64,000 bases of DNA, from assembly GCF_030867145.1 (NCBI RefSeq), contig NC_134428.1:25647537-25711536 (forward strand), in the 5' to 3' direction. Below, piece after piece: positions 40,298 through 52,699 of the stretch (the first letter of the stretch is position 1; every line of letters begins with the position of its first letter). This stretch comes from Opisthocomus hoazin. Lineage: Eukaryota; Chordata; Aves; Opisthocomiformes; Opisthocomidae. The position numbers and the translations under genes were made by a program. The notes beneath the pieces were generated by a model. It had not been told where the DNA came from, ran no database searches, and worked only from the letters and a program-made list of their open reading frames with translations.

Positions 40298-42976
40298 GTA
40301 AGAACGCAGCAAACCCCGCTTCTCCGGGCGGAGGGCTGCGCTGCCCAGCCCCTGGAGGGGAGCGGGAGGGGGCGGCTGCCGGAGGACGCTGCGCAAGGGT
40401 GGGGGGCAGCCCCGAGCCCCCTCCCAGGCACAGCGCAGCCTTTGCCAGAGCTTTCTGCTGCTGAAAAGCAGCAGGAGGTTTTGCTCACCCGAGGGCTCCC
40501 AGGCTGAGCAGTCGCTCTTTCTGGTGCCGTCAGCAGAGACCACTCCGGCGGGCTGGGGACCGTGGTGGCAATTTGCACCGGCGGCAGATGTGGACATTTC
40601 ATTCCTCTTTGCAGCATCCCACAGCGTTCCTGCTCGGGCCACGCTCCTGGCTCGGGAGGACGGTGTTGTCTTGGCACACCTTGGTTCGGGTGGATGTGGC
40701 CCTTGGGAACCGTTTGGTCGGCTCAGGATCCCTCCGGGAGCGGGGCAGGAGCCGGGTGCCACCATCAGCTCCTTCCTTCTGCACGTGCTGGGGCTGCAAG
40801 AGAAGAGCCCTGGTGCGACGGCTGCGAAACGGCCTCTCCCAGCCAAGGGCAGTGCCTCTGCTCCTCCGCGGCTCCACGCCGGCCCCCTCGGCCCGGGGGA
40901 CGCTGCCTTCCATCGAGGTGGGCTTACACTTTGCCTTTCCACCGCTTCACCCCTTGCCTGGCAGAGCTCTGCACCTGAAGTCGGCTCCTTCACCCCGTCT
41001 GCCCTTCCCCACTCCTGCTCTGAGCCCCCAGATCCGCTGCTTCTTCCGTCTCTGCCGGGGCGAGGAGCCCTGCGGGGACGCTGGCAGCTCCCGAGTGTCA
41101 CCCGTCCGAAGGCGACGGCAGAGACCCGGCTCCGGGAGCGGGCTGGGACCTGCAGGCACAGCAGATTGGGATGCCGGTGCCCTGAGCACTGTGCTTGGTG
41201 GCACAGCCACGTCCTGGCTCTTCTCCTGCTTCTCTTTCCTTGCTCCATGAGCTCCAGCCCCGTTTCCCCTCCCGCCTCGGCTCCTCTCGGCTGCCCTCGG
41301 CTCTCTTTCCCCTCTGGTCCTTCTCTCGGGGCTGAAGCCGTCCCGACGGGATCCCTCCGGCGAGCGGAGTCTCCGAGCGGCCGTGGGGGTCCTGGGCTGC
41401 TGCTGGCCTCGGGGCTCGTCCCCGGAGGTCGACCCGGCGGCAGATGGGATGTGATGCTCCTGGCCTGGCCGCGCTGGCAGGAGGAGGCGGGGGGACGCGG
41501 CTCTTGGCCGTGTTCCGGCCGCGCTCCTGCTCGAGGTGGGAAAGTGCCGATGGCTCTGGGCGGCAGCAGCCGGCGGTGCCACCACGCGCTGCGGGGACGA
41601 GAGGGGCTGCGGTGAGGACACAGCGCATCGCCCGCCGGGTGCTGCAGCAGCGCAGAGCCGCGGGCAGGAGGGGAGCGGGGCCGGGGGGCTGCCAACGCAG
41701 GCCCCGGTTGGGAATGGCCCGTCGAAGCAGAGCGTGGGCGAGCTCCTGGCGCTGCGGGGGCTTTGGGTCAAAGGCAGAGTCTGAAAAAAAGGGCGTTCTG
41801 CAAGTTTCTGCGAGGCACCAGAGTTGTGACGGGGTCCTGCCGGTGTCACGCAGGGGAAGGTCACCCCCAGCCTGGGGTCGGGGCGTGGGGCGGCTGCGCC
41901 TGCCAGCACAGCCAGAACCCGTGGTGAAGGGGCAGTGGCCGGGACCCCCGGCAGCACCCCAGCCCTGCGCACGTCCCTGTGCGGGGCACTGGGAGCGCTG
42001 GGAGGGGGCTGCACGTGACTGCGCTCCCCCCTCGCCTCAGCTCCTCCCCAGGGACACGGCCCAGAGATGGGGACGGTCTGGTGTCGCTGGGTGCTGTGCC
42101 GCAGAGCGGAGCAGGGCGTCCGTCCGCGCGCTGGCTGCGCTGGTGGAGGATCCCGGGGGCCTGGGTTGTGTCTCCGGCCCCGTCACCTCCCGCAGCCAGG
42201 ACACCCCTGAGCTGGGCGGTCTCGGGCGCGCGCCCGTTCGTAGCGGTGGCCCGAGCGTCCCCGCCACGGGCTCTGCAGTGCCGATAGCGGGTCACCAGCG
42301 CGCATCACCACTAACTTTGTTTTTTTTCTTTTTTGGGCTGGATCTAGCTGCAACGTTGTGAAATGAAAATGGTAAAAGGTTGCGTATGTGGAGTTTTCAT
42401 TCTCTGAGGTTTTGAGCTGCTGTGGATCTTCTGTACACAACCCTGGAGCAAGTCACATCCTCAAATCAATCAAACACCGTGTTGGGTAATGCCATATCGT
42501 AGCAGAATTTTAAAAAATCAAGCTGAAAGCCAAAGGTGCTCTTACAGCCTGTTATTCAGTGCAGATTTTGAAATCGTGGTGACTGTGCTTCCATTTTGAG
42601 GCATGTTGCTTCCTCCAGGCTCCTTCCTCCCGCGTCTCGCGCGTCTCTGTTTGCAGTGACGGTTCTGCCTGCCGAGAAGCCGCTCCGCTGCTCTCTCCCG
42701 CAGCCGCCCCGAGCGGAGGGACCCCGCCGCCCCGTCCTGCCCCTTGCCTCTCTGCTTGTGTGTCTCGGGCGCGTTCAGCCGGCGTCCGTCTGTTCCTGCC
42801 CGCGGTCTGGGGCCGTGTTCCTCGGCGGCGGCGGCTGCAGGAACCGGTGCGGAGCTCCCGAGTGCCGGGTGCGAGGCCGGGGCGCGGCACAGCTCTCCGG
42901 CCACGCGCCCTTGGCGCTGCTGCCGCTTGCGCTCCCCGCTGCGCCGCGGTTAACGCTGTGCTTTCCGTTTTAACAG

Positions 42977-43129
42977 AAGGACAAGCGAGACACCTCCAAC
43001 TTCGACAAAGAGTTCACCCGGCAGCCGGTGGAGCTCACGCCCACGGACAAACTCTTCATCATGAACTTGGACCAGAACGAGTTTGCTGGATTCTCCTACA
43101 CTAACCCCGAGTTTGTCATTAACGTGTAG
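42977..43129 (+). CDS. PRKCB: PRKCB beta-I alternative C-terminal exon
   Basis: From the acceptor ccgttttaacag it reads [20 protein letters not shown] and on to NPEFVINV, 50 residues and TAG at 43127-43129, in phase 0 with PFKPKA. It carries the turn-motif Thr of ELTPTD (43037-43039) and the hydrophobic-motif Ser of FAGFSYT (43094-43096). The ending NPEFVINV is the classic beta-I C-terminus. The first residue is Lys where I recall Arg in human. Skipping of the beta-II exon joins 28208 to this exon. Confidence 0.98.
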   Translation, partial: KDKRDTSNFDKEFTRQPVELTPTDKLFIMNLDQNEFAGFSYTNPEFVINV

Positions 43130-46100
43130 TCGCGGCGCGGCCGCCCGCCCGCTCCTCGCAGCCCGAGACTCCAGACCGCCTTGTACATACCGACACTAGT
43201 CTTCCGGGGTTAGCAGTGCAGACGTACCCACCCTCCCGCGGCGCGCGCCCGCTGCTTGGCGTAGGAGGCCTTGCTCTGTCTGTGCCACTTGCTAGCTTGG
43301 TTTCCCCAGCTGGAGATGTGTGGGGTGCAGGTTAACAGTCAGTAACCCTTCTAGGAGCTATAGTTGGTGGTGACTAGTAGAGTTTTTAAACAGAAATATA
43401 CCAAATTGCTACAGTCTTTGTAACGTTTGAGGTCGGATGCTGAGATTCCGGTGACCCTAGCTACTCACAAAGCGTTTCTGTGGAATGCTAAGCATGGTTG
43501 ATATCCCAAACCGTTGTGCTGAAGCTTGCGATGGCTGTGAGCTTGTCTTAGAGGAGCCTTTTGTTCCAGACATGGATCCATTTGATCAGTGTGGAAAAGC
43601 CTGCTTATAGACATCTATTTTTAAATGCATTGTATATACCGTCAGCCCGGCTCGCCGAGGCCGCCGTCCTCCCGCCAGCCCGCGCCTCGCCACACGGCCT
43701 TTCCTACTCAGGCATCGAGACTCCAAGCGAATTCCATCCCAGTCCTTGTAAATCAGAGCAAATCTTTTTCTAAGCGAAAGGTGGGATTCTTTTTTTTTTA
43801 ACATCTGGAACAGTTTGCAGTTTTGATACACTCTGCCAGCACTCTCATAAATCTTTCTCCTGTTTTTTCGCAGACACTGTCGAAATTTAACAGCTCTGTA
43901 AAGGATATTAATATTCTACCAAAACAAAACACATTTATATTCTCAGTTTACAATTTACCAACTGAAAATATGCCCGCTACCAAAGGGCTGTACTGAGGGC
44001 TATTTATAGCGGTAACTTTTCTACTTGACACCCTCTGCTATTCTCTTAAAGGCTCAAAACCCATGAATTTTACCGGCATCTTGATTTACTCGATTTCAGC
44101 CAAAATTCCTGGGCGTTTTATTCAGCAGCCCAGGACCCTCTGCATCGTTCCAGAAGCTGTGGCTCAGCAGAGACGATTCCCGCAGCTGTCTGCGGGGCAG
44201 AGCCCGGCGGGCAGGGGCAGGGGCGGGCAGCGGCTGCCCGGTGGTGGCCACGCGCGGGGACTCTCGCTCGCCGCTGGGTTGGCAGCAGGCTGAGCCCCAG
44301 CTCTGAGCATCCCTGGAGTCACTCTTACTCCTCTCTTACTACACACGGGTTCGGTTGGTTTGCGACCACCCCCCGTGTGTATTTTCTGAACCACTACCAG
44401 CTCTGATGTAAATACACATTGCTCCATGCCTACAGGGGAAAGTGAGGGTGGGGTTTTATGAATCATGAGGAATCCTATAAGGGAAATTCTGGTTTGTAGA
44501 TCTTTTATAGACATCAAACTCTACCGTTTGAAATTACTTTCTTCTGTTAATGATTCATTTAGGAGAAAAGGCTGCTAGAAGCTAAAGCTGACGTCCTGCC
44601 TGCCGGGGAGCGGTGCCGGGTGTCCCGGCCCCGTTACTCGGCTGCGGTGCCCCGTGCGTGCGGGGACGTGAGCTGCGAGTCCGTGCGCTCGGGTACTGAC
44701 CTGGGCTGGAGGAAACAAAACCAAACCCCGAAAAACTGCAAATTGTGCCAGATTGCCGGGAGGGTTGATGAGACGCTCTGCACCAGACGCAGCTGCGGGA
44801 CGCCTCGCGCGGCGGCTGGTTTCTGGTGAGGGTGCTCGTGCCTCCGGCACGCGTTTCAGAAGACGTCTCGCCGTCCTCTGCAGCCCGCAGCTGATGTTCA
44901 GAGCATGTGCGTTCCTGTACCTTCCAAACCTGCTGCTGCAGAATCAGTATTACTTCAGTGGTGACTGTCTTTAATTTCTGTATCTTCAGCTCGGCAGCCG
45001 CTCCCGGGGTCTGCCCGGAGGCTGCTGCGAGGGCTGCGGCGCCGAGGGCACCCCGGGGCCGTGCTGACGCGCAGGGGGTGCTGGGGGGAGTCGACGTCTG
45101 TTCTGTTGGGACTTTGTGTGTGTGTCGGGGTGACACTGATGCATGGAGCAGGCGTTGCTGGACGGCCGAGCGAGCCGGGCAGCCTCGGAGGGGCCGGCGG
45201 GGAAGCCGGGCTGGCACCCGTCAGGCATCCTCGGGATGTGCAGCGTGAAGATCCGTGCTCCAGGGAGAGCTCGGCAGAGGCTGGTCCTGTTTGCAGGACT
45301 CCTACCTTGAGCGTTTCGGCCTCGTCCATGCTGCTACTTGCCAAATTCTTATTTCAGGGTTTGTTTCCAGATGACCTCTTTCTTCTGTGGAGAAATGTGT
45401 GATGGCCCTGCCCAGACGTGGAGATTCGTGCGAACTCTTCCAAGGAAGGGCAAAGTGGTGGTGGCTGTCTCACTGTGTGCTGCAGTTTGATGATTTAATC
45501 GTCACTGTTAGATGGGGAAAAGCCGTGCTTCGGGAGCGTGCTCGGAGCCGAGAGGCTCCAGGAGAGCCCCGTTAGTCGCTGGGGCACAGATCGAGCCCAC
45601 GAAAGCGATGCCTGCGCGTGCGGGCGGTGCTCCCACCGCCGCGGGCAGCCGGGCAGCGCCGGGGCCGAGGGGACGGCGAGGGGGAGCAGCCGGTGCGGCA
45701 GAAGGATGCTCTGGAGGCATCTCAGCCTGCAGCTACAGAGGAGAGAAAAATCCCCCCGGGCTTGCCGGCATGGCGGGGGGGGGGGTTGGCTCTGAGCGCG
45801 GTGTCCCACGCCGAGCAGCCTGGCTGCAGTGGCTGGGGGGACCCAGAGCCCTGCGCGTCCCAGCACGGCGGGACCGAGGGGACAGGACACGCAGCCACCG
45901 CACCCGCGGAGGACGGCAGGGCCCGACCCTGTCTCCTGGGCTGGGTTACGCCTGAGTGCTGCAGGTGAGTGGGGTTCGGGCTCCGTGGGGCAGGATGGGT
46001 CCAACATTTCCCCCCTGGGGGCTGCGGTGGCTGCTGGCCGATGGCTGCTCGGGCAGCGGAACCCGGACCCAGCCCGGGCTGAGCGACAGCACGGGCTTTG

Positions 46101-46927
46101 CCAAGGAGACCACGTGCGGTGTGAGGAGGGCGTGAGGCAGGAGGGCTGAGGCTCCGGGAGGTGAAGGAGTAACGGCTTGCGCTGACCCGCTGGCGAAGGG
46201 CTGCTTTCCCAGCGCTGGTGCTGGGATCGCGCCGGGACGCCTTGGAGCAGCTTCCCATCCCTGTCTGCGGGGTCTTAGGGCTGCAGGTGCCGGCGCTCCC
46301 TGGGCATCCCCTGCTCTTTCAGCTGGACGTTTTTCCAGAGAAGAGCAGAGGGGGCTGCTGCTGTTTGTCCAGGTCTTCTCATGCCTGGTCTAAAGCGCAG
46401 CTTGAGCCGGGGAGCAGCGGGGGGGCTGCGGGGTGCCTGCAGCCCTGGAGCGCTGCTGGAGGGCTTGGTGGCACGTGGGGACGGAGGAAACCCTGAGCGG
46501 GGACCTGCCCGCAGCCAGGGGCAGAGCCAGGGCTGGCTGCCTGGGCTCAGCCCCAGGGCTTGCCCGTTCCTGGTGGTCTGCAGGGCTCTGCTGAGGGCTG
46601 CGAGGCTGCGGGTGGGCGAGGGGGGTTGGAATTCCTGATCCGCTCCGACCCCGCCGTCCCACAGCTGCACAGGGCTGTCGGGCGACCACCGCGCCCGACC
46701 CAGCCGTTCCATGGCAGCTCGGGGCGAGTCTGAGCCAGGGCTGCCAGCGCTGCTGCGCGGCGCAGACGTAGCTGCGCTCCAGCCCGTGTGTGTTCGGGGG
46801 CTGCCCCAGTGCCATGGCGAGGGGGACCTGTGCTGCTGCGCTTGCCTCCCCTGGCTGGACATCTGGGCAGCCTGCTCGTGGTAAGAGAGCCGTCACCGAA
46901 GGAGCTATTGGACCATTTAACCCATTT

Positions 46928-46937
46928 AATAAATAAA
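46928..46937 (+). promoter_or_regulatory. PRKCB: Overlapping poly(A) signals (AATAAATAAA)
   Basis: Two overlapping AATAAA hexamers at 46928 and 46932, followed by 'ggttttcgtagtgg'. A possible upstream cleavage site for the beta-I mRNA. Confidence 0.45.
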
Positions 46938-47276
46938 CGCAGGTTTTCGTAGTGGCCGGCCCGTATAGGTGGTCTCAGAGATGGGGAGATGGGCGAGCGC
47001 CCTGGGCAGCAGCGTGCTCTGCTGATGGTGCATCCCGGGAGCTCCGACATGAGTGAAGAACTGGGGCGGTTTCTAGTCAGAGTGCAGGGATCTTGCTGTT
47101 CCAGAGGTAGGGCTTACAGCTGGAGGGTGCAACGAGCTCACGCCGACAAGCGCTGCAGCTTCTCTGCTGTTGCAGAAGCCACGGAGCCTGCAGCAGCGAA
47201 AGAAGCAACAAGCGCCCTGCTCCATGCATGGAAGTGTCATCCAAGCTGTTTATTTCTGATCACGTTCAAAGTGACA

Positions 47277-47282
47277 ATTAAA
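47277..47282 (+). promoter_or_regulatory. PRKCB: Variant poly(A) signal ATTAAA
   Basis: ATTAAA just before an A-rich stretch (47288-47320), with 'gtttgtgtttgtg' downstream at 47331. A plausible site but the A-rich run makes it ambiguous. Confidence 0.35.
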
Positions 47283-47481
47283 ACAAGGAAAAAAAAAAAA
47301 ACTAAAAAAAGAAAATGTTTATTGTTGAACAGTTTGTGTTTGTGAATTTGATTTCACCTGCAAGTATTTGATGACTTTTCTACATCCTAGACTACCTGCT
47401 GTGTGTTGTCAAAAGATTCTCATAAGGATCTCCTTTTAGATGGGCATATACTCTTTATTCTATTTGCTGCATGTACGAAAA

Positions 47482-47487
47482 AATAAA
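47482..47487 (+). promoter_or_regulatory. PRKCB: Probable distal PRKCB poly(A) signal
   Basis: AATAAA at the end of a 250-bp AT-rich, UTR-like block. Composition changes to strongly GC-rich about 40 bp later, which fits the end of the gene. Confidence 0.6.
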
Positions 47488-47881
47488 ACATATAATTTTA
47501 AAGAAACCCTGAGAGCTTGACTTCCCTTGCGGGCGAGACTCGGGTGGCGTGCGGGGGGAGAGCGGGCGGGCTGGGTGCGCCGTGGGACCCCCGGCAGTGG
47601 GGAGCTGGGTCCGGCTGCCGCCCGCCTGCGCCGAGCCCTCTCCGGGCAGCGAAGGCCGCGGTGCTGCGGCGTTTCTGCGCGACAGCCGGGGAGCGCGAGC
47701 GAGGGGCACCCGCCTGTGTGCGGGGCCCGGGCTGGGGACCGGGTGCTGTGGCTGCGCTGAGAGGCACACGGACCAGTGGGGAGCGGGAGGGAAGGTGTCG
47801 GGTGTTTAATTGCTCATCAAGATGAGTTAATTAAGGCTACTGCAGATGCCCTCCCAGCACCCCGTGAGCGCTGGTTCCCAG

Positions 47882-48420
47882 TCACAGAATCACAGAATCC
47901 CAGCATGGCAGGGGTTGGCAGGGACCTCTGTGGGTCACCCAGCCCAGCCCCCTGCCCAAGCAGGGTCACCCAGAGCAGGGGGCACAGCACCGCGTCCAGG
48001 CGGGGCTGGAATATCTCCAGAGAAGGAGACTCCACAGCCTCCCTGGGCAGCCTGGGCCAGGGCTCCGTCACCCTCAGAGGGAAGAAGTTCTTCCTCATGT
48101 TCAGACGGAACTTCCTGTGCCTCAGTTTGTGCCCATTGCCCCTTGTCCTGTCGCTGGGCACCACTGGAAAGAGCTTGGCCCCCTCCTCCTGACCCCCACC
48201 CTTCAGATATTTGTAGGCATTTATTAGGTCCCCTCGCAGCCTTCTCTTCTCCAGGCTGAACAAGCCCAGCTCCCTCAACCTCTCCTCGCAGCAGAGATGC
48301 TCCAGTCCCCTCCTCATCCTCGCAGCCCTCCGCTGGACTCTCTCCAGTAGCTCCTCATCTTTCTTGAACTGGGGAGCCCAGCACTGGACACAGCACTGCA
48401 GATGGGGCCTCCCCAGGGCA
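47882..48420 (-). mobile_element. CR1 LINE fragment with open pol tail (copy I)
   Basis: Antisense CR1 starting TCACAGAATCACAGAATCCC and continuing to 'gcagatggggcctcc'. The minus-strand pol tail ([15 protein letters not shown] to [13 protein letters not shown]) has no stop. Among the copies it combines 'cagcatggcagggg' at the 3' end with 'ttcagacggaacttcctgtg' further in. Confidence 0.93.
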
Positions 48421-49099
48421 GTGTCCTGGGCGACGCGGGGCTGGGGGAGGCCAGGCACGGGCAGACCCCCCGCGGGCAGACCCAGGGGCAGGGCGCAGCA
48501 GGCTCGGGGGGTCGGGGCTCTGTGGGTCCCCCCACGCCTCCTCCTCGTGCTCCGGGGGCTGCGAAGGTTTCCCGGCCGAGCACGCCGCTACGCAGCTTTC
48601 TGCTGGCTTCGCGGGGGCTGCGCGGCGCAGACCCGCGTCTCTCCAGTGAGGAGAGGGGCTTTTTGGGGCAGGGCCCCGCTCCAAGGCGATGAGCCTGGTG
48701 GGAAGGGCGTTTGCTGCTCCCTTTGGGGGCTTCAGCTAAGCCTTCTCCTTGTCTCTCCCGTCTGGCGTGGCTGGGGGTCACTGGGGACCACCCCAATTCA
48801 CGTGGGGGTGGGAAAGCTGCGGGGCTCGGCTGGCCCCGGTGCTGCCTGCGTACCCCCGGCACCCCTGCTCCGGGCTGGGCAGTGCTGGTCTGTCCCCCCC
48901 CTCCCCGAGCAACCCCCCCTGCCAGCACCGCTGCCGACCCTGCTGCTGCCCGCGGGGTCAGGGGGTCTGCGGGGCCGTGCCGGGACGTCTCCCCCAGCCC
49001 CGGCATGGGGTTCGGGGCAGCTGGTCGAGGCCGTCCCCAGCTTCGCTGACGTGCCGGTTCCCAGCGTGTCGGAAATGCTGCTGAGCTCCAGTTCTCCTG

Positions 49100-49225
49100 G
49101 CTTGTGTAAGTGAAACATTTGGTTTTGTGACACTTTCCGTAATTATGGGAGCTAATGACAAAACCATTGTGACAAATGACTCAGCTTTTGATAGTGAAGT
49201 TAATTAATTCTGAAGTTAGAGTCTC
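49100..49225. promoter_or_regulatory. AT-rich island with AP-1/MARE-like site upstream of CACNG3
   Basis: About 125 bp with TGACTCAGC (an AP-1 or Maf half-site type motif), GCTAATGAC, TAATTATGGG and TTAATTAATT, 4.2 kb upstream of the CACNG3 start. An enhancer role is speculation from motif content. Confidence 0.25.
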
Positions 49226-49860
49226 CGTCAGAGTATCTGGAAAAACCCGATGAAGAAGTCTGCTTACTCCGTGTAGCACGGGCAGCACCAGCCCAAGTCC
49301 CTGCAAGGCGCTGGGTAAAACCCCCCCGGTGCAGCGAGGGGAGGGTCTGCGGGGAGCCGGGAGCAGAGACCCCAGCCACCAGCACGGCTCTGCCTCCGCA
49401 GCCGTCCCGCCACCCATCGCAGGCGTCGGGAGGAACGCAGCCTCGTTGACGTTGGAGTGAGGGACCAGAAGCAGCTTTGCGTTCGACCCCGACCTTCGCG
49501 AGCCGCCTCCCCGAAGCCATCGTTCATCCCTGTCATGTGCATTACGATCCTGTTTGCCTCATTATTCGTTATCCACTGCTTCTTCAAAGAATTTAAACCA
49601 AACCAGTTAAATTGTGGTGGGTTGGAGCAGCAGCAAACCTTTAATGGTGTCTCACCGTGGTCCGGCTGGACTCAGACTACAAAATGCCTTTTAACCTCCC
49701 GCTGTCTGTTCCTTTATTACTTCTGTGGTACCACCGCCTCGTAGCATCCCTTGGACCATCTCCCCCCTTTCCCACCCATCCCGCGCAGACGCTCCACGCA
49801 GAGGCCGGTCTTTGTACGACCCTGGGGAAGCGATTCCCTCGGCGTCCCTGCCGCAGCCCG

Positions 49861-49893
49861 GGATCGGGAGCAGGATCGGGAGCAGGATCGGGG
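49861..49893. repeat. 12-bp tandem repeat (GGATCGGGAGCA), 2.7 copies
   Basis: Two full copies and one partial copy in intergenic DNA. Short and without an evident role. Confidence 0.9.
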
Positions 49894-50875
49894 CGTCCCC
49901 GGCAGCGCTGCTGGGATGGGGAGCTGCTGACCTGCACCCTGTACCCTGGAAGCCGGCACGGAGCCGCTGGGGGAACCCTGTGGCACCGGTGTTTGCTGTC
50001 CCCCGCCATCCCCGTCCCTCTCCTGGGTGTGTTTTGTCTCCCGGGGGTGTCGGTACGGAGGGAAGCACCGCGGATGCCATGGAGGGGCACGCTGGCGCGT
50101 GCAAAAGCAGGAGCGTGGGCAGAGTGACACGGCCTTTCGCACGCAGCTGCGGTAAGCGCCTTCGCCGGGGCCCCGCGAGAGGCTGCGTGCTGCTCGCCAG
50201 CCCACGCGTGGCCAGCCCCGCGCCCTCTCCGCGCCTGCCCGTGGCAAAGAGGTTTACCCAGGACGGATTTCTGCGCCTCTCCCCTGCTGTTTTATTGCTA
50301 CCGAACCGTCGGAAGCCCAGCAGGGAGCTGCAGAGCTGGCAGGCAACCGCACAAGCTCGCACCGAGCGAGCCAGCTCGTGCCGTGCGCATGGCCGGTGGC
50401 ACGCGTGGCACCGCTCACCAGTGTCACACCTGGGAGAACCCGCCCCGAGCTGGGCCCTGCATCCCGTGGGGACACGCCAGCCTCGCCGCCGGAGCCCCGT
50501 TGGAGCCCGGAGACTGCAACCAGCGCTTCCAAAGCGTGCGCAGATATAAATAATCCCCTCGCAGGAGTGGGGGAGGATGAACACATGTGCCGAAGGCTCT
50601 GGAGTCCTGATCCCCTCGCAGCCCCCGGGAGCGGGGAGATGAAGACCAGGCACGGCTGGAGCTCAGCACCTCACCGCATTGCTAATGACCCAAACTGCCT
50701 CGTATCCGAGCCTCTCCTCCTTCAAGGAAAGAACCTAATCCAGCTAGGGATTATTTCTGACTACTTGCTTTCTGTCACTTGGCCAATTTAGCTGCAGCAG
50801 AGCTTCCGTCGCTGGATTTGGAAGGACAAAGCCTAACAGAGCTTGGTTTAGGGCATTTTTGCCTGCAAGGACAGC

Positions 50876-50893
50876 TTTTTTTTTTTTTTTTTT
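50876..50893. repeat. (T)18 homopolymer
   Basis: Eighteen T residues, i.e. poly-A on the minus strand. It might be the tail of a minus-strand retrocopy, but the sequence upstream on that strand shows no recognisable gene or SINE and I see no clear target-site duplication. Confidence 0.9.
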
Positions 50894-52699
50894 GCCCAAG
50901 TTGTAAAGCCTTTGCAGCACGGGCTGGGTTTTGTTGTTTGTTTCTACTTTGCCCAGCTCAGAAGGGCTCGGGTCGGTGAGCTGGTAGATGATGATGGATG
51001 AGGCGGTGAAGAGCAAGGGGTGAGCGGGGCTGGAGCTGGAGCTGGCTGCCCAGGGCAGGGTGCCAGGCTGTGGCTGCCAGAGTCCGAGCTGCAAAGGCGG
51101 GTGGCAAGGTCCCCAGGTTCTCGTTGGCTGCAAATCCCAGTGAACCCCCTGCGTGTCCCCCAGCCAGCGCTCCGGGCTCCCTCCTGGGACTGGCTGCTGC
51201 ATGCAAGGAGCGGCAAGAGGGGTGCAGGGCTTGGCAAGGGCCCCTGCCGCCAGCCCCCACCAGGGCCAACATCACCCGACGCGGACTCTGCTTCTGTTCG
51301 AGCTCGCTTTGTTAAAAGCCTAGGAAACGGTACATGTGCACTCCGCACACACCTACACACGCCGTGTGAAAATAACACAATTAAGGCTGCAACAGCCCCC
51401 ACTCGGAACGCAATTTGCAGCCCCTTCGCTGTGGGTGTGAGATGTCGTTGCTGCCTCCTCCCCGGGCCGCCCGCCTCTGCGCGGGACGGGGGCCGGGCAG
51501 GGAGCTGGCGTCAGGCAGCTGGGTGGCAGGCGGTGGGAGCTGCGGGGGTGGCGGGGCCGGGGAGCGTCACGCCACGGTGAGGCGGCTGTCCCGGAGCAGC
51601 GCGGTCCCTGCCACCTTCGCGGTACCCACCAGACCACTCGGAACCGCATCCCGCCGCAGCCACGCGCGGGGCTCTGCTTGCTGTCCCGCCCGTGACGCCG
51701 AGGGGTGACCTGTGCCCACGGCGTGCCGCTGCCAACGCCGGTCACGGAAACCGGGCAGCTATAACCCCTCAAAACCTCGGCAGAAGCAAGCCCTGTGATT
51801 CGGCTCCGGTGGATGCTGCTGACCACAACCCCCGCGTCCCCACCCTCACCCTCACCAGAGAGTCGGCCCCCAGCCCACCCAGCGCCGCAGCTCTCGGCGT
51901 GGGAATGCTGGAAAAGCAGGAACGGGTGCTGTGCTCGCGGGAGAGCCTGGGCAGCCTCCCCCACCCCAGCCTGGGCGCTGAGCGGGGGCGGCAAACGGGG
52001 CCCAGCACCCCGAGGCGGGGGGGAACACGCCGGGGTGACCCAGGCTGGGTACGCTGCCCGCGGCAGCGCGCTGGGGCAGGAGCAGCGCGGCGTCGCAGCC
52101 AGCACCCGCCGATCGGGCAGCCGCAGAGGAGGTGATGGGAGGGTGACGAGGGTATTTAATCTTCACACCTCTTCGTTTCTCAGTACCTGATTTTTTGGTA
52201 ACCTTCACGATTTTCTGTTCGTGTTTTGGGAGTAAATAACCAGTATTTACCTGCGGGTGCACACGAGGGAGACCCGTGGAAACCCGCACTACCAGGTACA
52301 TCCTGCGCCTTCACGCCTCACCCCCAGCCCTGAAAAGAGCATCCATTTCGGAGGTGGGTGCGTCACCGGGCTGCGTGGAGGGGTCGCAGAGGTGGGTGCT
52401 GGCACCCAGCGATGCGGGGAGTGGCCCCTGGTGCAGCTTCCCCGCCGGGCCCGGCTCTGCCACCGCGCTGGGGCCACGGGCGGGCTCCGCGTGGCGCGGG
52501 CAGGCGCGGGGCATCCCCCGCAGCTCCGCATCCCCCCCCCACGCCTTCCCGCGGCCGTGTCGGGGCGCGGCCCCGAGCCCCTCCCTCGCAGCCAGCCGGG
52601 GCTCGGCGCCCGGCACCGGGGCAGCAGCTCCAGAACCGGGGGCGGGGGGAGCCGCGGCGGGGGCCGGGGAGCGGAGCGGGAGCCCGCCCGGCACCCCCG

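Larger units (their letters stand above)
37861..42976 (+). other. PRKCB: PRKCB segment between beta-II and beta-I exons
   Basis: This is intron when the beta-II exon is spliced to beta-I; its first 1.1 kb can also be beta-II 3' UTR. After a CAG-rich minisatellite (39126-39425) it is very GC-rich to about 42300, then becomes AT-rich. A possible 88-bp cryptic exon lies at 40210-40297. Long open frames on both strands here (one of 614 codons on the minus strand) look like GC-rich chance frames. Confidence 0.75.
43130..47505 (+). other. PRKCB: Beta-I 3' UTR (probable extent)
   Basis: Sequence after the beta-I stop is AT-rich and UTR-like to about 44580, with ATTTA pentamers at 43933, 44002 and 44557; then GC-rich to about 47200; then AT-rich again to AATAAA at 47482. 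I see no canonical poly(A) hexamer between 43130 and 46927, so a long UTR of 3.8-4.4 kb is the simplest reading. A shorter form using a variant signal is possible. No CR1 interrupts it, in contrast to the neighbouring sequence. Confidence 0.6.
47506..52429. other. Intergenic region between PRKCB and CACNG3
   Basis: It contains one CR1 (47882-48420), a long poly-T run at 50876, a short ATCGGGAGCAGG-type repeat at 49861, and an AT-rich island at 49100-49225. Apart from these it is GC-rich. The open frames here do not resemble proteins I know. Confidence 0.7.

Noticed and set aside
38964..40301. Gln/Arg-, Ala/Pro- and Ser/Gly-rich frames over the CAG minisatellite
   Set aside because: All three frames are open because the repeat unit is a multiple of three; this says nothing about coding.
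39851..41695. A 614-codon open frame on the minus strand between the beta-II and beta-I exons
   Set aside because: Composition is Arg/Pro/Ser/Ala-rich with no known domain, and equally long frames occur on the other strand of the same GC-rich DNA. Stop codons are AT-rich, so long chance frames are expected here.
50700..50900. Poly-T run as the tail of a minus-strand processed pseudogene
   Set aside because: No recognisable parent gene or clear target-site duplication could be seen next to it.
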